A DNA stretch of 42,668 bases from Eubacterium sp. (GCA_029266335.1 JAQSXC010000014.1:1-42668); one strand, 5' to 3'. Positions 8,080 to 17,926 are shown, counted from the first letter of the stretch. Program-made: numbers and translations. The notes: generated by a model not told the origin, from the sequence alone.

Positions 8080-8958
8080 CTATATTAAATTATCAGGAAG
8101 CCAGGGCTCTAATATCTCATAGGGTATTTTTACTCCTTTGCTGCATTCTCCAATATTAACGGTTGGTTTGAGCTTCCCGTGATAGTCACTTCCGCCTGAG
8201 GAATAAAGACTATGGTCATTGCAATACTTTAAGAGATAATTTGTCTTATCCATAGCGTGAAGTGAATGATAACATTCAATGCCATCAAGTGCATTTAACG
8301 ACACTATAGAATTAAGAAATTCATTATAGTCATCTTCAAAATATCCATAGAGATGAGCAAGGAAGGCTTTACCTCCTGCTGCTCTGATAAGATTGGCAGT
8401 TTCGGTAACTGTAAGACAATTTTTTATCTGGTCCAGGAAAAACGGACTATTTTCGTTGTTTACACAAGTTCTGTAAAAGGCATTGAGATTTTCCCAAATA
8501 TCTTTAGTAAAGTGTTTTTCATTCTCAGGATATTTCGTTATATCAGAATGCATTACTTGTGTTGCAAAATATTTACCACCCTTAATCGATAAATTATTGC
8601 TATATGTAATATCAAGATTTTTGCATACTTCCATCAATTTTTTTAGATATTCATTTTCTCTTTCAAGGAATTTTTCATCAGAAACAATCCCAGCCGAATT
8701 TATTGTTTCAAGGTCAATGCCATAGCCTAATATTTCTATTGGTTTACCATTATGCACGGCGGAAAACTCACAGCCTGGAATAATCTTTCCTTTAAAATAA
8801 CTGCCTGTTTCAATATTTCTCAGCTTCATATAGGCTCCGATAGAATCATGATCTGTAATAGATATATACTTTAGTCCGCGTTGCTGTGCCTTGATGAGAA
8901 TATCTTCAGGTTCATCTGATCCGTCCGATGAAGTTGTATGAATATGTAAATCTATCAT
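8080..8958 (-). CDS. PHP-domain metal-dependent phosphoesterase
   Basis: This 292-residue protein starts with the PHP signature: His5 and His7 (HIHT), Asp12 (SDGS), then the TDHD motif at residues 35-38. A GCEFSA motif near residue 63 and GGSDYHG near the C-terminus supply the remaining metal ligands. PHP proteins of this kind (YciV/RNase AM-like) hydrolyse phosphoesters, such as 3',5'-nucleoside bisphosphates or short RNAs, using a cluster of two or three metals. Its length is normal for the family and all the visible ligand motifs are intact. A GGGGGT ribosome site precedes the ATG. It is a single gene with no partner nearby, so the exact substrate is not known. Confidence 0.88.
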   Translation of the reverse strand: MIDLHIHTTSSDGSDEPEDILIKAQQRGLKYISITDHDSIGAYMKLRNIETGSYFKGKIIPGCEFSAVHNGKPIEILGYGIDLETINSAGIVSDEKFLERENEYLKKLMEVCKNLDITYSNNLSIKGGKYFATQVMHSDITKYPENEKHFTKDIWENLNAFYRTCVNNENSPFFLDQIKNCLTVTETANLIRAAGGKAFLAHLYGYFEDDYNEFLNSIVSLNALDGIECYHSLHAMDKTNYLLKYCNDHSLYSSGGSDYHGKLKPTVNIGECSKGVKIPYEILEPWLPDNLI

Positions 8959-9241
8959 TTATTCTACCCCCTGTTTAAATCAACATGCTTTATTTTAAAC
9001 ATTTTATACCTCTTTACAAGTTATGGCAATGAAGGTTTGGGTAAATGAAGCCTACAAACTGGGTAGACTGTGATAAAGTATTTATTACTTTTCAATCTAT
9101 TTATTGTTGGTCATAAAAATGATATATTTTGATATACAGAGTTTTTTATTGTTATAAGAGAAGAAACGAATATGAGCAATCCCTGTTATTTGAAAGCTAA
9201 ATGGAATTCCGTAAATTTATATTTATAAAGGGGATTATTTA

Positions 9242-9940
9242 ATGAGCGAAGTAATAATTGGTATTCTGGCGGGCATGGGACCAAGATCAACAGCACCCTT
9301 CATTGATTTAGTCATTGATGAGTGCCAAGCTCAATATGGGGCAATGTATGATGAGGAATTTCCTAAAATGATAGTATACTCTTTACCTACTCCATTTTAT
9401 ATTGACCGTCCAATAAATCATGAGCTTATGAAACAAACTCTGATTGAAGGCTTGCAGAAGCTTCAATCATTTGGGGTGAGTTTTATTGCAATGCCATGTA
9501 ATTCGGCACATATATACTTTAAAGAACTGAAGGAATCAATAAACATAGATATTTTAAACATTATAGAAGAAACAGTAAACAAACTGCCTGCGGTTTCACA
9601 AAAGGTAACTCTATTTTCAACAAGCTCAACTTTTGAGTCTAAAATATACCAAAAGGGTATATCGGACAGCGGTCATGAATTTATTTTTAAAGACCAATGG
9701 CAGATTAAGATAAATAACCTTATTCAAAATATAAAAAAAGATAAAAATAATGCCAGGAATATGGCAGACTGGAATGAACTTATTAAAGATGTGGAAGGAG
9801 AAAATATTGAGAATATAGTTGTGGCTTGTACCGATTTAAATGTAGTTCTGGAAAATATGCATCCTCAAATTAATATTATTGATTCATCAAGGTGTTTAGC
9901 AAAATCAATGGTCAGTAAGTATTTGGAATCGAATAAATAA
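9242..9940 (+). CDS. aspartate/glutamate racemase family protein
   Basis: This 232-residue enzyme belongs to the cofactor-independent Asp/Glu racemase family (RacX/YgeA type). The two catalytic cysteines are in place: Cys86 in MPCNSAH and Cys196 in ACTDL. The start GILAGMGPRST is the usual glycine-rich first strand and loop. Such enzymes interconvert L- and D-amino acids for cell wall or spore use; the substrate here is not certain, and broad-specificity racemases share this sequence pattern. A GGGGAT site lies before the ATG. The next gene on the same strand starts 80 bp later, but there is no sign of strict coupling. Confidence 0.88.
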   Translation: MSEVIIGILAGMGPRSTAPFIDLVIDECQAQYGAMYDEEFPKMIVYSLPTPFYIDRPINHELMKQTLIEGLQKLQSFGVSFIAMPCNSAHIYFKELKESINIDILNIIEETVNKLPAVSQKVTLFSTSSTFESKIYQKGISDSGHEFIFKDQWQIKINNLIQNIKKDKNNARNMADWNELIKDVEGENIENIVVACTDLNVVLENMHPQINIIDSSRCLAKSMVSKYLESNK

Positions 9941-10019
9941 AGAATCATGATGAATAAATAAAAAATTATGAATATATAATTAGCATGGTATACCTTCGGG
10001 AGTTAGGAGCAAACAACAA

Positions 10020-10754
10020 ATGAAACAAAACAAATATGATGATAGTGTCTTCTTTGATAAATACAGCAATATGGATCGTTCCAGAAATGGGCTGGAGGCC
10101 GCCGGCGAATGGCATGAACTGAGAAAAATGCTTCCCGACTTTCGGGGTAAAAGAGTTCTGGATTTAGGCTGTGGTTTTGGATGGCACTGCCGATATGCCG
10201 TTGAAAATGGTGCAAAGTCGGTTATTGGTGTGGATATATCACAAAAAATGTTAAGTGTAGCAAAAAGTAAAACAGATACCCAAAATATTCAATACATTTG
10301 TATGCCGATTGAAGATATAGATTTTTCTGCAGACTCTTTTGATGTAGTTGTCAGTTCCTTAACCTTACATTATATAAAATCATTTGAGGATATTTTACGC
10401 AAAATTCATAAATGTCTCTCAAAAGGCGGCGATTTCATATTCTCTGTGGAACATCCTGTTTTTACTGCTCACGGGGTACAGGACTGGCATTGTGATGAAC
10501 AGGGAAATCGTCTGCATTGGCCGGTGGACAGTTATTTCGACCAGGGCATGAGAAAAGCAAATTTTCTTGGAGAGGAAGTAATAAAGTATCACAAGACCTT
10601 GACTACTTATTTAGGGGGCCTGCTTAAGGCAGGTTTTGATATTACGGGTCTGGTTGAACCAAAGCCTGCAGAAAATTTACTGAACACAATTCCTGAAATG
10701 TCTGAGGAGTTGAGAAGACCAATGATGCTGCTTGCTTCTGCAAGAAAAAAGTAG
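10020..10754 (+). CDS. class I SAM-dependent methyltransferase (UbiE/BioC-like)
   Basis: This 244-residue protein is a complete Rossmann-type methyltransferase. Motif I is VLDLGCGFG (residues 46-54), followed by the acidic strand end GVDIS, the FDVVVSSLTLHY motif IV and a later GGDFIFSVEHP strand. It matches small-molecule methyltransferases often annotated as UbiE/COQ5 or BioC-like. The acceptor is not evident. AGGAG about 10 nt upstream supports the ATG at 10020. It ends 13 bp before the convergent PhzF gene; no terminator is visible in that short gap. Confidence 0.85.
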   Translation: MKQNKYDDSVFFDKYSNMDRSRNGLEAAGEWHELRKMLPDFRGKRVLDLGCGFGWHCRYAVENGAKSVIGVDISQKMLSVAKSKTDTQNIQYICMPIEDIDFSADSFDVVVSSLTLHYIKSFEDILRKIHKCLSKGGDFIFSVEHPVFTAHGVQDWHCDEQGNRLHWPVDSYFDQGMRKANFLGEEVIKYHKTLTTYLGGLLKAGFDITGLVEPKPAENLLNTIPEMSEELRRPMMLLASARKK

Positions 10755-10767
10755 CCGGCTGCAGGAA

Positions 10768-11646
10768 TTATAAAGCAATATCTTTCACATAAACTGCAGT
10801 TCCTGAAATACTTATATCAACAGCGGAGCTGCTCTTTTTAATATGTACGCTGACTTCTCCATCTTTTCCCATTTCCTGTCCCTGCTCGACGATCAGAGCC
10901 TTGTCAGTTATTGACGGTTCAATAAAGGTAGCATAATACGCACCCATTACGCCGGAGGCTGTTCCTGTAACAGGATCTTCTGTCGTACCTGAAAACGGAG
11001 ATGAAAAGTGTCTTCCATGCATATGACATTGGGGTTTGAAAGTTTCCAGACAAAATGGGTGAACAGAAGCATGGGGAATTTCTTGTAATATGGAGGGAAA
11101 CAGTTTATTTTTGGATTTCATTCCGGTGATAACATTCAAGCTCCTTACAGGTACCAACAGGGTCCAGGTTCCTGTACTTCCATAAATTACAGGGATTGAC
11201 GGTTCAATATCCTCTTTTCCTATACCAATAGCATCCGACAATTCCTCCAATGACCCTTTGAATTCTTTAAATTGTGGTGATGCATGTCTCATTAGGACAT
11301 TAGTATCGCTGCCGTCACCAAAAATGTTTATAGGCAGAATACCTGCTCCGGTTTCAATGGTTAAGCTTTCTTTCCCGTTCAGCAAGCCTTTTGATTTCAT
11401 ACAATACAGTGAAGCTATTGTAGCATGCCCGCATAAGGGCATCTCATGGCCGGGTGTAAAATATCTCATGCGAAAGGCAGCTTTGTCAGAACTGACAACA
11501 AAGGCGGTTTCATTAAAGCCCACTTTACCGGCTATTTCCAGCATATCTGTTTCGGTTAAATGATCGGCATTTAAGACTACTCCGGCAGGATTACCCTTAC
11601 CCGGAATATTGCTGAATGCGTCGTAATGATATACTAATGTATCCAT
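10768..11646 (-). CDS. PhzF family isomerase
   Basis: This 292-residue protein belongs to the PhzF/YddE family, whose fold resembles diaminopimelate epimerase. Visible motifs are the substrate-contacting GNPAGVV near residue 18-24, the catalytic-type NETAFV with Glu46, the LCGHATIAS segment near residue 75, and EDPVTGTASG near 230. Length is normal. In phenazine makers PhzF isomerises DHHA, but here there are no other phenazine genes, so it is more likely a general amino-acid-type isomerase of unknown substrate. AGGAG is well placed before the ATG. Confidence 0.88.
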   Translation of the reverse strand: MDTLVYHYDAFSNIPGKGNPAGVVLNADHLTETDMLEIAGKVGFNETAFVVSSDKAAFRMRYFTPGHEMPLCGHATIASLYCMKSKGLLNGKESLTIETGAGILPINIFGDGSDTNVLMRHASPQFKEFKGSLEELSDAIGIGKEDIEPSIPVIYGSTGTWTLLVPVRSLNVITGMKSKNKLFPSILQEIPHASVHPFCLETFKPQCHMHGRHFSSPFSGTTEDPVTGTASGVMGAYYATFIEPSITDKALIVEQGQEMGKDGEVSVHIKKSSSAVDISISGTAVYVKDIAL

Positions 11647-11984
11647 AAATTTTCTCCTAGAGCAGCTTCTTATGAAGTGAATATACCTTTCAGCTTCATC
11701 ATAGATACCGGCCTGATTTGTATATTTTATATAGTTCTTTATAGTTCTGAGCCATCCAATTGCAGATGGTCTGGTTTGTTCACAGTGAATGTAATAATAA
11801 TAATTTTACCAAGGATAACCTGGTAACGTCTATGGCAACGATCTACAAATAAGGTGTAATATGAATAGAAAAAATTGCAGTAGTTAACATGTTTATTCGG
11901 TATTAAAAATTGCATAATGGCCTGTTATATGGGAACTATAGATAAGAAATTATGTGGTTGTTAAAAAATATCCGGAGGAAAGTT

Positions 11985-13208
11985 ATGTCTGAAAACCCCA
12001 GTATTTCTGTATATAGTGAAATTGGAAAATTAAAATCCGTTCTCATTCACCGTCCGGGTATAGAGGTTGAAAATATAGTACCGGATCATTTGAGAAGGCT
12101 TTTATTTGATGAAATTGTCTATATGGATCAGGCTCAGAGAGAACACGATCAGTTTGCACAAATACTCACAGATGAGGGGGTTGAGGTAGTGTATATTACC
12201 GATTTAATGTCGGATATATTACAAGACTCCAAAGTAAGAGAAGAATTTTTGATGGAATTCATGACCGAAGGAAAGGTCGTGACTCAGGGTCTTCAGGAGT
12301 CTGTAAAAGAGTTTTTCAGTACACTGACCCCAAGCGGGTTTATTGATAAATGCATATCCGGGGTCAGGCATGAAGACCTGAAACATATTAAAGCTAAAAC
12401 ATTGGGGGATATGATAAGGAATGCATACCCATTTTATCTTGACCCGATCCCAAACATGTACTTCCAGAGAGATCCTTTTGCATCCATAGGAAGTGGTATA
12501 TCCTTAAATGTGATGGCAAACGAGACAAGAAACAGGGAAACCATATTTGCAAAGTATATTTTCAATTATCACCCCAGATTTAAAAATGTTCCCAGATGGT
12601 ATAACAGGGATAAGACTTACCCCATTGAAGGCGGAGACATATTGGTGCTTTCCAGCAAGGTTATTGCAATAGGAATAAGTGACAGGACCAGTGCCATCGC
12701 TATTGAAAGAGTAGCTCAAAACCTTCTGAATTCAGAGGAATCCTTTGAGACGGTGCTTGCATTCGATATCCCCAAAAGGAGAGCTTATATGCATCTCGAC
12801 ACTGTTTTTACCATGGTGGATTATGACCAGTTTACAATATATCCTGGAATCGAGGCGCCTCTGGATGTCTATAGTATCAGTAGAGCCGAAAAAAATCAGC
12901 TTGGTATCAAGTGCGAACATAGAGACTTATCAGAGATTTTAAAGGAACATCTGAAGCTGCCTGCTGTAAACCTGATAAGATGTGGAGACGGAGACAGCAT
13001 AGCAGCCAGCAGAGAGCAGTGGAGTGATGGCAGTAACACTCTTGCGCTTTCCCCGGGCAGAGTAGTCTGCTATAACAGAAATCGTGTAACAAATAAAGCT
13101 TTAAGGCGAAACAACATTGAGGTACTGGAATTCGACTCCTATGAACTTTCCAGAGGCCGCGGAGGGCCCAGGTGCATGAGTATGCCCCTAATTAGGAATA
13201 ATCCTTAA
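11985..13208 (+). CDS. arcA: arginine deiminase
   Basis: This 407-residue enzyme would hydrolyse L-arginine to citrulline and ammonia, the first step of the arginine deiminase route that yields ATP and protects against acid. The family marks are present: the N-terminal KSVLIHRPG, the FQRDPF motif, EGGD, HLDTVFT with its His, and the nucleophile Cys397 in RCMSMP near the C-terminus. The ATG at 11985 has CGGAGGAA 6 nt upstream, which argues against a longer frame starting at 11952. Ornithine carbamoyltransferase, carbamate kinase and the antiporter are not adjacent, so the pathway is not clustered here. Confidence 0.95.
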   Translation: MSENPSISVYSEIGKLKSVLIHRPGIEVENIVPDHLRRLLFDEIVYMDQAQREHDQFAQILTDEGVEVVYITDLMSDILQDSKVREEFLMEFMTEGKVVTQGLQESVKEFFSTLTPSGFIDKCISGVRHEDLKHIKAKTLGDMIRNAYPFYLDPIPNMYFQRDPFASIGSGISLNVMANETRNRETIFAKYIFNYHPRFKNVPRWYNRDKTYPIEGGDILVLSSKVIAIGISDRTSAIAIERVAQNLLNSEESFETVLAFDIPKRRAYMHLDTVFTMVDYDQFTIYPGIEAPLDVYSISRAEKNQLGIKCEHRDLSEILKEHLKLPAVNLIRCGDGDSIAASREQWSDGSNTLALSPGRVVCYNRNRVTNKALRRNNIEVLEFDSYELSRGRGGPRCMSMPLIRNNP

Positions 13209-13270
13209 AATTATGGCTTAGGAAAAAAGCATTATGCAAATACCGCTTGCCGCCATTGGCAGTATTATTG

Positions 13271-13298
13271 AACTGCAGGTAAACTGCAGTTAGTTTTT
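13271..13298 (+). terminator. probable terminator between arcA and the LTA-synthase-like gene
   Basis: An 8-bp GC-balanced stem (13271-13278 with 13284-13291) is followed by AGTTTTTG. It overlaps the last bases of the opposite gene, so it most likely ends arcA transcripts. Confidence 0.6.
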
Positions 13299-15785
13299 GC
13301 CGCTCAGATATTTGCTTCCAAAAAGCAGGTCATACTGTATTAAACGATAGTCCTTAACAAGGTCACTGTCTGCATCAACAATGTCCATATTCTTTAGATG
13401 CAGGATTGGATATTGTTCCTCCAGCTTTGGCATTATATTAAAGTAACTTGGGTAATTAACACCTGCATTCTTCAGTATTTCATAGGAAAGATGAGATGGA
13501 GAGATTATTTTTGGGAATGTTCTCATTTCCTTGAAATTTGACCATGTAACCAAAGGAGTGGTGTAATACTTCAGCTCTCCGAGTCCCTGTTTATTTTCAG
13601 CTGTTTCCTCGGCACCCAGTCTGTCATATATATTGTAGTAATCATTCAGGGAACCAAGTCTTGGTGCATGGTCTCCAAAGAAATACACCATTGTGGGCTT
13701 ATTACTTTTGCTTAATGCATCTATGAGCTTTCCGAGAGACTGGTCTGCATCATAAAGTCCCTGCGCATACCCGTTTACAATTTTTTTCTCGGATTCATTC
13801 AATTTATCTGATTGAACATCAACGTCAAAACTTGTGAATTTATTGTCAAAAGGATCGTGATTCTCCATGGATACCGCAAATATAAAAGCAGGCTTGTCCG
13901 AGGAATTTAAAGTATCAAGTATTTTATCAACAAGAGCATAATCTGAGATATGAGGCCCCTTCGTCTGAGTTTCCATATCAAAGCTTTCTACGTCATAAAA
14001 TTTTTCAAAGCCGAAATAGTTGTAAACCTTGTCCCTATTATAGAACCAACCTCCATTTGGATGGATAGCTGTGGTGCTGTAGCCATTATTCCTGAAAATA
14101 GAAGCTATGCTTGGCGTTTCAGTTCTCAAATATGCATTGTATGCTATAATACCGGGACCCATAAAGTACAGAGACATACCTGTCAAGGCTTCGAATTCGG
14201 TATTGGCTGTGCCTCCTCCGATTGCAGGTGGTGCAAGCTCTCCCTTTTGATATTTGTGAACATTTTCTGCAATGTCCTTGCTGAATTCCAAACCGTTCAA
14301 TTTTGTTAAATCCCAATAGCTTTCACTCATTATGGCTATAATATTCGGTTTTTCTGCAGAACCTGCGGTAGATGCTACTATGGCATTGTCATCAGCAGTT
14401 TGATATTTTTCCGAAATAGACTGCATTGTATCCTCGTTGTAGCCTTCAGGTTGGGGATTGAGGTACTTGTCCAAATCTGTGAGATAAAAATAGTTTTGAG
14501 CATACATACCATTGGTCAGAATTTCTGATTTACCAATGTACCAGGACCTTTCAACACCTATCTGAACAGACAGGGTATGGTCGGTCAAAACATTTGCATT
14601 TAAAAGAAATAAACACAGAGCGAAGGGTATTAAGACAAAATTGATTTTAGGCTTGAGATATCTGCCCACATTACTTCTGTATTTAACCAGTAAAAATAAG
14701 GCTCCGAGTATTAAAATAACAGCTGCAGCAACGATGGGGAGGCTCAGGTAGTCCTTGCTGATACCTATGAGGTTTTTTATCATATAGACATCCCAGGGAT
14801 AAAAGGGTTCATCAAAATAAGTAAACTTGATAAAATTAGCTACAGTAAGAAAGATTGCAGTAAAGGCAATCAGGACATTTGATATTCCTTTACCTAGCAG
14901 GGAGATCAGGCATAAATACACGCCGCATAAAACCAGCATATTAAACATGATGTTAGGATGCAGCATGTCTATTATGGTAGACTTAAAATCCTGCCGTATG
15001 GAAAATTCACACAAAAAGGTAGTAACGACTACAACCGCAAAGAAAGAAATAAGATTGAACACGGTCTTGAAATAATTGGACAGATCAAAGACGGCATTAC
15101 CTTTTTCAAACTTTGATATGAGCATCTGGAAGAGCAAATTTACTGTTGCAGCAAACCAGACCAGGCCAAATGCAATAAAAGTCAAATATACTGCAGTAAC
15201 CGTTCCCAGTTTTACGGTATTGGTAAAAAGTATACTTCCAAGAACGGATTGACCGAGAGATTTATATAAAAATAATAGCAGCAGCATTGCGGAGGCTACC
15301 AGGTTAAAAATACCGAACAGCCATATTTTGTTGTTCCTTATTAGGTTTTTTTTATGAGTTAATGTTCCAAGGGCATATACAGGATAAAAAACGAAAATAA
15401 AGAGCGGAATACTAAAAGGCAGAAAAGCTGAGGCATAAACTGAAATGACGGCCAGTAAAAACGTTACAGGTAAGAACGACTTGTATTTAATAAACAGAGG
15501 TGTTATCAGGTTCCAAATCAGATATGAGAGCAGCAGCATGTTTATTAGCAGAACCCTGTGGTTAAAGGTTAGAACTAAAACAACTGCATTGATAATAAAT
15601 ATAATTAATTTTGAGTATGGTATAGTTTTGAGTTTATCCGGTATATTCGGCATATTGAATACTACATAGGAGGAAACCAAAGCCAGTATGAGTTGAGAAA
15701 AACCATTACCAGTATAAAAAATATCCAGTGCACTTATGAGAGCTGCAGCTATTACAGCAAGTATTCCTTTGTTTATTATTTTCAT
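13290..15785 (-). CDS. LTA synthase family sulfatase, membrane protein
   Basis: This is a protein of about 831 residues. The N-terminal half (to about 450) contains a dozen or so membrane segments; the C-terminal half is an extracellular sulfatase/LtaS-like domain. Catalytic features are the metal-binding PNIIAIMSESYWD start, the nucleophile Thr in GGTANTEFE (about residue 525), AIHPNGGWF with a zinc-site His, and FFGDHAPRLG. LtaS enzymes transfer glycerol-phosphate from phosphatidylglycerol to build lipoteichoic acid. Classical LtaS is about 650 residues with five membrane segments, so this larger form is a family member with more membrane spans whose exact polymer is uncertain. ATG 15785 is preferred over TTG 15821, because a promoter with TATAAT just upstream would leave the latter leaderless. 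Confidence 0.88.
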   Translation of the reverse strand: MKIINKGILAVIAAALISALDIFYTGNGFSQLILALVSSYVVFNMPNIPDKLKTIPYSKLIIFIINAVVLVLTFNHRVLLINMLLLSYLIWNLITPLFIKYKSFLPVTFLLAVISVYASAFLPFSIPLFIFVFYPVYALGTLTHKKNLIRNNKIWLFGIFNLVASAMLLLLFLYKSLGQSVLGSILFTNTVKLGTVTAVYLTFIAFGLVWFAATVNLLFQMLISKFEKGNAVFDLSNYFKTVFNLISFFAVVVVTTFLCEFSIRQDFKSTIIDMLHPNIMFNMLVLCGVYLCLISLLGKGISNVLIAFTAIFLTVANFIKFTYFDEPFYPWDVYMIKNLIGISKDYLSLPIVAAAVILILGALFLLVKYRSNVGRYLKPKINFVLIPFALCLFLLNANVLTDHTLSVQIGVERSWYIGKSEILTNGMYAQNYFYLTDLDKYLNPQPEGYNEDTMQSISEKYQTADDNAIVASTAGSAEKPNIIAIMSESYWDLTKLNGLEFSKDIAENVHKYQKGELAPPAIGGGTANTEFEALTGMSLYFMGPGIIAYNAYLRTETPSIASIFRNNGYSTTAIHPNGGWFYNRDKVYNYFGFEKFYDVESFDMETQTKGPHISDYALVDKILDTLNSSDKPAFIFAVSMENHDPFDNKFTSFDVDVQSDKLNESEKKIVNGYAQGLYDADQSLGKLIDALSKSNKPTMVYFFGDHAPRLGSLNDYYNIYDRLGAEETAENKQGLGELKYYTTPLVTWSNFKEMRTFPKIISPSHLSYEILKNAGVNYPSYFNIMPKLEEQYPILHLKNMDIVDADSDLVKDYRLIQYDLLFGSKYLSGKN

Positions 15786-15828
15786 TGTATCTTCCCAGCT
15801 TCCATTGATTTTATTAACCAATAGATTA

Positions 15829-15856
15829 TATCAAAGTAATTATTAATGTTAAAGTA
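15829..15856 (-). promoter_or_regulatory. sigma-A promoter of the LTA-synthase-like gene
   Basis: On the minus strand, TTAACA is followed after 16 bp by a perfect TATAAT close upstream of the gene. The position is approximate to a base or two. Confidence 0.6.
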
Positions 15857-16032
15857 TTGTTAATATTAAATTAATAATTGTAATAGAAAAGTAAAGCAGC
15901 AAATATAATGAAATTACCCGATAAACCTGAACACAAGCTATAAATTACACTTAATAATAAATAACTTGTGTCCATATAGTATTTATACAGATAATATCAT
16001 GTTATGGGTTTATTCTGTTGAACTAATGCGAC

Positions 16033-16740
16033 TCAGGCAAGCTCAAGGGCAATTTCCATCATATTTGTAAAGGAAGTCTGACGTTCTTCTGCCGTAGTCA
16101 CTTCATGTGATACCAGGCTATCGGAAACTGTCAGAACACACAGTGCATTTACACCTGCACGGGCAGCGTTCATATACAATGCAGCTGCTTCCATTTCTAT
16201 TGCTAAAACGCCCATCTTAGCCCACTTTTTCCAGGTATCAGGATCGTCATCGTAGAAAATGTCTGAGGAAAGGATATTACCGACTCGGGTTTGAATGCCT
16301 TTACTTTCAGCTATGTCAACGGCTTTTTTTACCAGAGTCCAGGAGGCTGTTGGTGCATAAGTCCCCGGCAAATCGTACTGTGTCGCATAATTTGAGTTAG
16401 TTGAGGCTGAGATTCCAATTATAATATCTCTTATTTTTATATCCTCCTGGATAGCACCGCAGGATCCAATTCTGATAATATTTTTAACTCCGTAGAAATG
16501 TATCAGTTCGTACGAATAAATACCAATTGAAGCCATTCCCATTCCTGAGCCCATTATAGAAATTCTTTTTCCTTTATAGGTTCCAGTATATCCAAACATG
16601 TTTCTGACAGTATTAAACTGTACGGGGTTTTCAAGATAGGTTTCTGCTATAAATTTGGCACGGAGCGGGTCTCCAGGCATCAATACAGTTTCAGCTATTA
16701 TACCTTGTTCACTAACATTAATATGTGGTGTTGGAATCAT
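16033..16740 (-). CDS. deoD: purine nucleoside phosphorylase, DeoD type
   Basis: This 235-residue phosphorylase splits purine (deoxy)nucleosides into base and (deoxy)ribose-1-phosphate. The family patterns are strong: PHINV at the start, MPGDPLRAK (phosphate site), [24 protein letters not shown], and the ribose-binding [10 protein letters not shown]. Length is the usual 235 or so. The ATG at 16740 has GGAGG 8 nt upstream; a longer frame from TTG 16755 would cover that site. The gene is alone. A dispersed repeat (16816-16989) lies upstream and may be carried in or near its promoter region. Confidence 0.95.
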   Translation of the reverse strand: MIPTPHINVSEQGIIAETVLMPGDPLRAKFIAETYLENPVQFNTVRNMFGYTGTYKGKRISIMGSGMGMASIGIYSYELIHFYGVKNIIRIGSCGAIQEDIKIRDIIIGISASTNSNYATQYDLPGTYAPTASWTLVKKAVDIAESKGIQTRVGNILSSDIFYDDDPDTWKKWAKMGVLAIEMEAAALYMNAARAGVNALCVLTVSDSLVSHEVTTAEERQTSFTNMMEIALELA

Positions 16741-16815
16741 ACATTTTTCCTCCAATAATATAGTAAAATATCAAGTCTGCAGCAAATCATCCTTATTTTG
16801 CCCATATTTATAAAG

Positions 16816-16989
16816 TTTATAACGAGGCAATTGATGTCATCCACCCTACAGGCAGCGGGTACAGTTCTGTTGTCAGGCGGTGAGCATTCCATAGTGTCCC
16901 TGGGAACCCCTTTGCCTGACTGAAATGCGCTCAAGGTAAGAAACCTTTCTACAACCCCAAAATTTTCTATGGAACCTATGCGTTATAAA
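16816..16989. repeat. dispersed repeat family copy A, TTTATAACG ends
   Basis: This 174-bp element has ends TTTATAACG (16816-16824) and CGTTATAAA (16981-16989), which are exact inverted copies. The 5' part matches copy B (41624 on). The 31-bp stretch 16921-16951 matches copy C (42010-42040) at all but about four positions. Inside, GTCAGGC and GCCTGAC can pair. It holds no convincing gene on either strand. Confidence 0.7.
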
Positions 16990-17165
16990 TACTGCAGCTA
17001 TAATTAATTATACAATTTTTCCAGTAAAAATACAGAAGAAATTTAATTGTTCAAAGTATTGTTAAATCTTTGGAAGTATTTGTTAACTTTAGTTTAAGTT
17101 TTAGAAATGATTTTGTTTTGGAGGTATAATGAAAATAGAAATACAGAAAGTATGAGGATATTTTT

Positions 17166-17462
17166 ATGGGTATTATTCTAATTTCTTTTAGTATTTTGTT
17201 TGTTCTTATACTGGAACATAGAATCAATTTAAGACAAAAATATCAGCATTATACAGAGCGGTTTACCAGATATTATATTGATTTTCTGGTAATATTACTT
17301 GCTGCGGCGTCAATACTCGGTATATTTTGTCTGTTATCGTTTATAAAACTGCCTGGTTTTGTGGTTGAATGCATTCTAATCTTTTTAACCACATACTCAT
17401 TGTTTGTGATATTACCGATAAGGGCTTTTGACGGCGTACTCGGGAAAATATTCAGAAACTAA
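17166..17462 (+). CDS. small membrane protein, unknown function
   Basis: This 98-residue protein has three hydrophobic segments: residues about 2-17, 37-60 and 65-85. A basic, aromatic loop (about 18-36) lies between the first two, and it ends with a basic tail. I do not recognise a family. GAGGA lies about 8 nt before the ATG, and the gene stands between the repeat copy A and the tRNA operon. Codon use looks normal for the region and the frame is clean, so it is likely a real gene. The size and membrane pattern do not allow a functional call. Confidence 0.65.
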   Translation: MGIILISFSILFVLILEHRINLRQKYQHYTERFTRYYIDFLVILLAAASILGIFCLLSFIKLPGFVVECILIFLTTYSLFVILPIRAFDGVLGKIFRN

Positions 17463-17531
17463 GCAAAGCAATTAATGATTATTCATATATACAACCAAAC
17501 AAATTCCTATATACTGCCAAATAAATTGGTG

Positions 17532-17561
17532 TTGACTTCTCAAAATCACCTGTGCTATAAT
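17532..17561 (+). promoter_or_regulatory. promoter of the tRNA operon
   Basis: TTGACT (17532-17537), an 18-bp spacer and TATAAT (17556-17561) with TGC before it form a strong extended -10 promoter. It lies about 75 bp before the first tRNA. Confidence 0.75.
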
Positions 17562-17634
17562 AACTCCTGCAGGAAAAGCAGATGCCGAACACTTAATAAC
17601 TAAGTGGGTTTAAAGTTAATAAACCTGTTACAAT

Positions 17635-17710
17635 GGGAGCTTAGCTCAGCTGGGAGAGCATCTGCCTTACAAGCAGAGGGTCATAGGTTCGAGCCCTATA
17701 GTTCCCACCA
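17635..17710 (+). tRNA. tRNA-Val (anticodon TAC)
   Basis: This is a 76-nt cloverleaf with the acceptor GGGAGCT pairing with AGTTCCC, a D-arm TAGCTCAGC, the anticodon loop CTTACAA and a T-arm with GGTTCGAGCC. CCA is encoded. The anticodon TAC reads valine codons. Confidence 0.95.
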
Positions 17711-17714
17711 TTGT

Positions 17715-17790
17715 GCTGGTGTAGCTCAGCAGGTAGAGCAGCTGACTTGTAATCAGCAGGTCGGGGGTTCAATTCCGTCCGCCAGCTCCA
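17715..17790 (+). tRNA. tRNA-Thr (anticodon TGT)
   Basis: This is a 76-nt cloverleaf four bases after tRNA-Val. Its acceptor GCTGGTG pairs with CGCCAGC (one G-U), the anticodon loop is CTTGTAA, the T-arm has GGTTCAATTCC, and CCA is encoded. The anticodon TGT reads threonine codons. Confidence 0.95.
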
Positions 17791-17794
17791 AACG

Positions 17795-17822
17795 AAAAAC
17801 TCCGAGTAATCGGAGTTTTTTT
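17795..17822 (+). terminator. terminator of the tRNA operon
   Basis: An 11-bp stem (17795-17805 with 17810-17820) has a GTAA loop and merges into a run of seven T, directly after tRNA-Thr. Confidence 0.9.
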
Positions 17823-17828
17823 ATACCC

Positions 17829-17859
17829 AAATTCCCCCGGAATTGAACCCGGAAGGGTC
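17829..17859. repeat. left imperfect direct repeat flanking the efflux cassette
   Basis: A block of about 30 bp holds AATTCC-CCC-GGAATT followed by ACCC-GGAA-GGGT. It aligns, with a few changes, to 21254-21285 in the same orientation on the far side of the efflux genes. It begins 7 bp after the tRNA terminator. Confidence 0.6.
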
Positions 17860-17926
17860 TTTTTATCTATAATAATTACAGATGTCATACACCGCTAAGA
17901 GTGTTAAATGAATTTTCAGCATCTAC

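Noticed and set aside
16737..16934. 65-residue open frame on the minus strand upstream of deoD
   Set aside because: It overlaps repeat copy A and the deoD ribosome site and shows no protein-like pattern.
17604..17846. 80-residue open frame across the two tRNAs
   Set aside because: It translates tRNA sequence and is not a gene.
17838..17850. Inverted 13-base match to the T-arm of tRNA-Thr just after the tRNA operon
   Set aside because: It could hint at an attachment site, but the match is short and is explained by small palindromes that also occur in the right repeat; an att core would normally be longer and in the same direction as the tRNA.
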